Origin: an uncultured Acidobacteriota bacterium
Lineage (GTDB): Bacteria; Acidobacteriota; Thermoanaerobaculia; UBA5066
NCBI GenBank assembly: GCA_937902605.1
Contig: CALFNC010000239.1
Span: 1-6,691, forward strand
Length of the DNA: 6,691 bases
Direction of reading: 5' to 3'
Position numbers and translations under genes: made by a program. Under the pieces are notes generated by a model. That model ran no database searches and was not told the DNA's origin. It worked only from the letters and a program-made list of their open reading frames with translations. Below are positions 4,809 to 6,691 of the stretch, in pieces; position 1 is the first letter of the stretch; each line of letters starts with the position of its first letter.

Positions 4809-6691
4809 ATGACTCGCCGTCCCGGAGCTCCTCGTACCCTCGCGGCGCTTCTCGGCCTCTCCCTCGCCAGTGCGCTGTTCATCGGACGCAACTTGGCTCT
4901 CGCCCAGCCGCCCAACTCGTACAGCTCGGGCGAGGTCGCCCTGGCGCTGCGCCGTCTCCTCGTCGTCGGAAAAGTCCTTTACGTTGGAGCCCACCCGGAC
5001 GACGAGAACACCGCGATGCTCTCCTGGCTCTCCCGCGGCCGGCTCTATCGGGCGGCCTATCTCTCCCTGACCCGGGGGGACGGTGGGCAGAACCTCATCG
5101 GGTCCGAGCGGGGAGAGCTGATCGGGCTGATCCGGACTCAGGAGCTCCTCGCCGCGAGGCGGATTGACGGAGCCGAGCAGTTCTTCACGCGTGCGATCGA
5201 CTTCGGCTACTCGAAGTCGCCGGAGGAGACGCTCTCGGTCTGGGGCAAGGACGAGGTCCTCTCGGACGTCGTGCGCGTCATTCGGACCTTTCGGCCCGAC
5301 GTGATCATCACGCGCTTCCCGACGAACGGGGACGGCGGCCACGGCCACCACACGGCCTCCGCGCTCCTCGCCGAGGAGGCGTTTCGGGCCGCGGCGGACC
5401 CGGCCCGGTTTCCGGAGCAGATCACCCGGGACGGTCTCGCTCCCTGGGCGGCGCGGCGGCTGATGTGGAATGCCTGGCGGGTAAAGCCTGAAGAGCGGGA
5501 CCCCAGGCTCCCCAAGCTGCTCGAGGTCGACCTCGGCGCCTACAACTCATTCCTGGGGCGGTCGTACTCGGAGATCGCCGCCGAGAGCCGGTCGATGCAC
5601 AAGAGCCAGGGGTTCGGGTCCGCCGAACGCCGCGGGACGCTCGTCAATACCCTGGAGCCTCGGCTCGGGGACTCGGCGACCTCGGACCTGATGGACGGAA
5701 TCGACACGACGTGGCGAAGGGTGCCTGGCGGGGAACCGGTCATCGCGCCCCTCGAGAAGGCGGTCCGGACGTTCCGGCCGGACCGTCCCGCTGACGTGAT
5801 CCCCCTCCTCATCGAGGCCCGTCGGAAGATGGCCACACTAGCCCCGTTGCCCTGGGTCGCGGCGAAAGAGTGGGAGGTCGACGAGGCGATCCGAGCGGCC
5901 GCGGGGTTATGGATCGAGGCGATCGCGGCGCGATTCGCGGCGACGCCAGGCTCCGAGCTCCCGGTCTCGGTCGTCGTCCTCAGCCGTTCCGACGCCCCCA
6001 TCGTCGTCCGAAAGATCGAGCTCCCATGGGCGACCAAGCCCTTCGAGGGCGCGACGCGACTGGAGAACAACCGGCCGATGAAGACCGACTTCTTGGTCCG
6101 GATTCCGGAAACAGCGGACGAGACGAATCCCTACTGGCTCGACGCCCCTCCGACGCTCGGTCTCTTCCACGTCGCGGACCCCCGGTCCATCGGCCGCCCC
6201 GAGAGCCCGCCGGCGCTGATGGCCCACGTCACCCTGGAAGTGTCCGGCGAGGTACTCGGCTTCGACGTCCCCGTCCAGCACCGCTCCACCGACCCGGTGA
6301 TCGGCGAGCGTTACCGTCCGCTGGAGATCACGCCGAAGGTGTCGCTCCACCTCGCCGCGCCGGTTCTCTTCTTCCCCGATCGGAACGCCCGCGAGGTCGG
6401 CGTCACTGTCCGGGCCGGAAGGAAGGAGGTCTTGGGCGTCGCCTCGTTGAAGGTCCCGCCAGACTGGACCGCGTCTGGAGCCCAGTCGTTCTCCCTTCGA
6501 AACGAAGGAGACGAAATGCTCCTTCGCTTCACCGTGATTCCCCCGGCGGGACCCGCGGCCGGCACGGTCCGGGCCGAAGCGACCGTGGACGGAGCGACCT
6601 TCTCGCACGACGTCGTCCGGATCGACTACCCACACATCCCACCGATCGCCCTTGCACCGGCCGCGGAGGCGAGGCTCGTCCGGGAGGACAC
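4809..6691 (+). CDS. Exported PIG-L/LmbE family deacetylase with C-terminal beta-sandwich region (partial, runs off right edge)
   Basis: An uninterrupted frame of 627 codons reaches the right edge. Residues 1-32 form a signal peptide: basic start (RR at 3-4, R9), hydrophobic core about 11-25, and likely cleavage after ALA at 30-32. The PIG-L (LmbE) domain spans about 52-310. AHPDDE (61-66) supplies the zinc His62 and Asp65 plus the catalytic Asp, and GGHGHH (176-181) supplies the third ligand. TRGDGGQN (88-95) and GSERGELIGLIRTQE (98-112) are typical of the large bacterial members. After a helical linker, two segments rich in beta strands (about 383-500 and 515-606) look like NEW3-type sandwiches. 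YPHIPP (607-612) leads into the missing end. The family hydrolyses N-acetyl groups on sugars such as GlcNAc derivatives; the substrate of this exported form is unknown. The ATG is placed so that the signal peptide is complete. Confidence 0.88.
   Translation, partial: MTRRPGAPRTLAALLGLSLASALFIGRNLALAQPPNSYSSGEVALALRRLLVVGKVLYVGAHPDDENTAMLSWLSRGRLYRAAYLSLTRGDGGQNLIGSERGELIGLIRTQELLAARRIDGAEQFFTRAIDFGYSKSPEETLSVWGKDEVLSDVVRVIRTFRPDVIITRFPTNGDGGHGHHTASALLAEEAFRAAADPARFPEQITRDGLAPWAARRLMWNAWRVKPEERDPRLPKLLEVDLGAYNSFLGRSYSEIAAESRSMHKSQGFGSAERRGTLVNTLEPRLGDSATSDLMDGIDTTWRRVPGGEPVIAPLEKAVRTFRPDRPADVIPLLIEARRKMATLAPLPWVAAKEWEVDEAIRAAAGLWIEAIAARFAATPGSELPVSVVVLSRSDAPIVVRKIELPWATKPFEGATRLENNRPMKTDFLVRIPETADETNPYWLDAPPTLGLFHVADPRSIGRPESPPALMAHVTLEVSGEVLGFDVPVQHRSTDPVIGERYRPLEITPKVSLHLAAPVLFFPDRNAREVGVTVRAGRKEVLGVASLKVPPDWTASGAQSFSLRNEGDEMLLRFTVIPPAGPAAGTVRAEATVDGATFSHDVVRIDYPHIPPIALAPAAEARLVRED

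Noticed and set aside
3482..4915. Long open frame (477 codons) on the minus strand opposite rlmN
   Set aside because: It covers the antisense of rlmN and of parts of both neighbouring genes. Its composition (very Arg/Pro/Asp/Glu-rich, no fold pattern) is that of a GC-rich shadow, while rlmN has all its catalytic motifs.
1..6691. CRISPR array, tRNA/rRNA genes, transposons or defence island
   Set aside because: No regularly spaced repeats, cloverleaf-like segments, transposase motifs or terminal inverted repeats were seen. The coding density and gene types are those of a core chromosomal region.

Overview
The window comes from a high-GC bacterial chromosome. By eye about two thirds of the bases are G or C, and third codon positions are strongly G/C, which is why long empty frames sit opposite the real genes. 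The protein mix (a fused TIGR03960/DUF2344 radical SAM protein, a PTPS-III-type pterin enzyme, and a large exported PIG-L deacetylase) would fit an Acidobacteriota- or Gemmatimonadota-like organism. That placement is inference, since there is no rRNA or marker gene here to settle it.

Layout: two divergent gene clusters leave a 92-bp intergenic region at 3232-3323. On the minus strand, reading leftward, lie a radical SAM protein of unknown function (3231-682, TTG start), a PTPS/QueD-family enzyme (685-311, GTG start, GTGA overlap with the previous stop) and the N-terminal part of an alpha/beta hydrolase (254 to beyond base 1). On the plus strand lie a small conserved-looking hypothetical gene (3324-3692), rlmN (3689-4756, apparently starting at a CTG that overlaps the upstream stop), and an exported PIG-L/LmbE deacetylase (4809 to beyond the right edge).

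How the genes relate: RlmN methylates 23S rRNA and tRNA, and TIGR03960 proteins are often found near RNase G and ribosomal protein genes, so both arms have a translation or RNA-processing flavour. The PTPS homologue carries a Glu three residues before HGH and no catalytic Cys. That is the signature of the PTPS-III subtype, which can replace dihydroneopterin aldolase (FolB) in folate synthesis, so it is probably not a queuosine QueD.

Expression signals: three ATG-started genes that are not translationally coupled (254, 3324, 4809) each have a TANNNT hexamer 6-7 bases before the ATG and no properly spaced Shine-Dalgarno, which points to leaderless mRNAs. The clearest case is TTGACT-N17-TAGATT before 3324. 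The other three genes use TTG, GTG and CTG starts.

No tRNA, rRNA, CRISPR array, insertion sequence or convincing terminator was seen. Apart from the 92-bp divergent region, gaps are short (56 and 52 bp). I see no complete novel defence or mobile system. The points most worth checking are the CTG start of rlmN, the altered active site of the PTPS-III-like enzyme, the unknown protein coupled to RlmN, and the leaderless pattern.
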